Positions 62,493 to 64,000 of a stretch of 64,000 bases of DNA are shown here, piece after piece (the stretch's first letter is position 1; each line of letters begins with the position of its first letter). The notes under the pieces were generated by a model, which had not been told where the DNA came from, ran no database searches, and worked only from the letters and a program-made list of their open reading frames with translations. The stretch spans positions 1 to 64,000 of the forward strand of contig NZ_JAQEGR010000013.1 in the NCBI RefSeq assembly GCF_027667425.1, written 5' to 3'. Position numbers and translations under genes: made by a program. This DNA is from Fusicatenibacter saccharivorans. Lineage in GTDB: Bacteria; Bacillota; Clostridia; Lachnospirales; Lachnospiraceae.

Positions 62493-63062
62493 ATGAGGGA
62501 AAAGGCAGCGGCGTTTTTCCGGAAACAGAAAAAGGAGCAGTGGATGCTGTACTTCCTGCTGGCGGCAATCGGCGTTGTCCTGCTGCTGCCGACGGGAACA
62601 AAAAAGACCAGTGAGGAGACAGAACAGCCGCAGGAGACGGCTGCGCGTCCGGCGGGGGATGCGGGACTTTCGGTGCAGGAGGAGATGGAACAGCGCCTTT
62701 GTGACGCACTTTCCCAGATGGACGGTGTGGGCGCAGTGCACGTCGTGGTGACGCTGGAATCCACAGGAAAAAAGATTGTGGAAAAAGATGTCCCAACGCG
62801 GAGCACAACGGAGGAAAACAAGAAGGGAGAGGAGACCGGAAGCGTTACATCCGCGTCGCAGGATGAGGCAACTGTCTATGAAAAGACGCAGAACGGGGCC
62901 GAGACGCCGTATGTGGTTTCCGAGGAGTACCCGGCGGTGCGCGGCGTGCTCGTCATCGCAGAAGGCGGGGGAAACCCGGTGACGGTACAGGAGATTCAGG
63001 AGGCCGTGATGGCATTATTTCAGGTGGGCGCAAATAAGATTAAAGTAGTCAAAATGAAGTAA
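62493..63062 (+). CDS. spoIIIAG: Stage III sporulation protein AG
   Basis: 189 residues. A membrane helix at about 16-33 is followed by the ring-forming domain: QRLCDALSQMDGVGAVHVVV, a charged disordered loop (about 100-130), then AVRGVLVIAEGGGNPVTV. In Bacillus this protein forms a large ring in the intermembrane space. The length and order in the operon are normal. Confidence 0.92.
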   Translation: MREKAAAFFRKQKKEQWMLYFLLAAIGVVLLLPTGTKKTSEETEQPQETAARPAGDAGLSVQEEMEQRLCDALSQMDGVGAVHVVVTLESTGKKIVEKDVPTRSTTEENKKGEETGSVTSASQDEATVYEKTQNGAETPYVVSEEYPAVRGVLVIAEGGGNPVTVQEIQEAVMALFQVGANKIKVVKMK

Positions 63063-63075
63063 AGGAGTCAAATGC

Positions 63076-63795
63076 GTGGAAAAATTAGAACAGGAAATGA
63101 ATGCACCTGAGAAAATGGCAGAGACACCATCGCCGAAAAAGACGGCCGGGAAAAAGAAAAAATTCCGGAAAAATCAGGTCATCATCACCGCCCTTGCGAT
63201 CATGATCGCTGTCGCCGGATACATCAACTATGCTGACAGTACCCTGTCCACGAAGGAGAAGGCAGACGGAACCACGGCGGATGCCAGCACCGTTTTAAAA
63301 GACATCTCCAGCCTGGACACCGACATCACCGACGAGGTGGATGCCGGCACAGCAGGGGACTCGTCGCGGACCGTCACCGAAACGCCGGGAGAGGCAGTCC
63401 TTGCCGGGGCATCTACATACATGGCCCAGGCCAGAATCGACCGCGAACAGATCCGTTCCCAGAACAAAGACACCTTAAATGAAATCATCAACAACACCAA
63501 CCTCTCCGAAACCGAGCGCCAGAGCGCTGTCCAGAGCATGGTGGAAATGACGGAACTCGTAGAAAAAGAGTCAGCAACTGAACTCCTCCTCGAAGCCAAA
63601 GGCTTCACCGACGTCGTTGTAAACCTGACCGGCGAAACCGCCGACATCGTCGTTCCGATGAAAGAAGTAACCGAGGAACAGCGTGCCCAGATCGAAGACA
63701 TCGTAACCCGCAAAACCGGAATCGGCGTAGAAAACATCGTCATCACCCCCATGAGCTCCGCCGCCGACACAGCCGCAGAGGAGAGTGCTCAGTAA
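63076..63795 (+). CDS. spoIIIAH: Stage III sporulation protein AH
   Basis: 239 residues. A basic cytosolic N-terminus, a membrane helix (about 34-51), a linker and the C-terminal YscJ/FliF-like domain that binds SpoIIQ (TELLLEAKGFTDVVVNLTG, then KTGIGVENIVI). The GTG start follows AAAGGAGTC. It is the last gene of the operon and is followed by a strong terminator. Confidence 0.93.
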   Translation: MEKLEQEMNAPEKMAETPSPKKTAGKKKKFRKNQVIITALAIMIAVAGYINYADSTLSTKEKADGTTADASTVLKDISSLDTDITDEVDAGTAGDSSRTVTETPGEAVLAGASTYMAQARIDREQIRSQNKDTLNEIINNTNLSETERQSAVQSMVEMTELVEKESATELLLEAKGFTDVVVNLTGETADIVVPMKEVTEEQRAQIEDIVTRKTGIGVENIVITPMSSAADTAAEESAQ

Positions 63796-63811
63796 ATTTT
63801 GATATCCACGT

Positions 63812-63853
63812 AAAAAATCCGGAAACGCAAAATCATGCGTTCCCGGATTTTTT
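63812..63853. terminator. Terminator of the spoIIIA operon
   Basis: AAAAAATCCGG-AACGC pairs with GCGTT-CCGGATTTTTT. A and T flanks make it usable from both sides, for spoIIIAH and the convergent thiT-like gene. Confidence 0.85.
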
Positions 63854-63866
63854 CACGTAATTCTAT

Positions 63867-64000
63867 TTAATTTGCACCATGTGCTGTTCTTGCAACCGTC
63901 TGCAGTGCTTTCTTCACCGGCGGCAGCGAGATCAGAATCACCGTCAGCACACCTTCAGCCAGCAGATAGCTGTAGTTGTAAATAATCGGATACAGCGCCT
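63867..64000 (-). CDS. thiT: Thiamine transporter-like ECF S-component, 3' part
   Basis: The last 44 codons of a minus-strand gene that runs off the right edge. The visible part reads ALYPIIYNYSYLLAEGVLT, a hydrophobic helix with ILISLPPVKKALQTV and a short tail. The YNYSYLLAE segment resembles the final substrate-binding helix of ThiT-type S-components of energy-coupling-factor transporters. With so little sequence the assignment is tentative. Confidence 0.45.
   Translation of the reverse strand, partial: ALYPIIYNYSYLLAEGVLTVILISLPPVKKALQTVARTAHGAN

Overview
The window looks like the chromosome of an anaerobic, endospore-forming Firmicute, most likely a gut Lachnospiraceae (Blautia/Ruminococcus-like relative). 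The grounds are a complete spoIIIA operon, a pyruvate formate-lyase activating enzyme, purine-rich ribosome sites, sortase pili, LplB/YtcP-type sugar transporters without their own ATPase, and many intracellular glycosidases. No rRNA, tRNA or CRISPR array was seen. By eye, positions 1-23,400 are clearly more AT-rich than the rest, which suggests that the left third is accessory DNA.

Layout. (1) 240-14,160: a sortase-pilus operon. It begins with an unusual Rrf2-PAS-HD-GYP fusion, followed by a 2,960-residue repeat adhesin with LPDTG, a major pilin with LPSTG, a class C sortase and a minor pilin with a KTGD-type sorting end. (2) 14,200-18,100: a mobile-element graveyard. It holds a 5'-truncated relaxase, a COG2865-type regulator broken by an IS200/IS605 element (tnpA + tnpB), a ribbon-helix-helix protein and a run of overlapping hairpins. 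(3) 18,266-23,424: two hybrid histidine kinases separated by scraps of a third. (4) 23,518-29,302: a DUF1700/DUF4097 protein with its PadR regulator, pflA, a HEAT protein, a flotillin and a LysR regulator. (5) 29,441-30,035: a decayed hybrid kinase.

(6) 30,265-50,628: the metabolic centre of the window, a glycan locus. It encodes GH20 hexosaminidase, GH130 mannosyl-GlcNAc phosphorylase-like protein, GH38 alpha-mannosidase, a LacI regulator, a CBM9-like protein, GH3, two ABC permeases, a lipoprotein binding protein, GH29 fucosidase, GH18 and a transglutaminase-fold protein whose active-site region resembles peptide:N-glycanase. None of the enzymes has a signal peptide. The set fits import of N-glycan-derived oligosaccharides or glycopeptides and their breakdown in the cytosol, much like the eukaryotic free-oligosaccharide pathway (NGLY1, ENGase, Man2C1). 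A shared AACG-centred motif upstream of GH20, GH130, GH3 and the regulator suggests local LacI control.

(7) 50,677-58,459: housekeeping and small operons. These are a HAD phosphatase with a small membrane protein, a zinc-ribbon membrane protein / DUF5685-like / J-domain operon, an M18 aminopeptidase, a CorC-family CNNM protein with an Lrp/AsnC regulator, a SEC-C protein and a phosphopantetheinyl transferase. (8) 58,517-63,795: spoIIIAA to spoIIIAH, with a 77-bp palindromic repeat inserted between AE and AF. A thiT-like gene runs in from the right edge on the minus strand.
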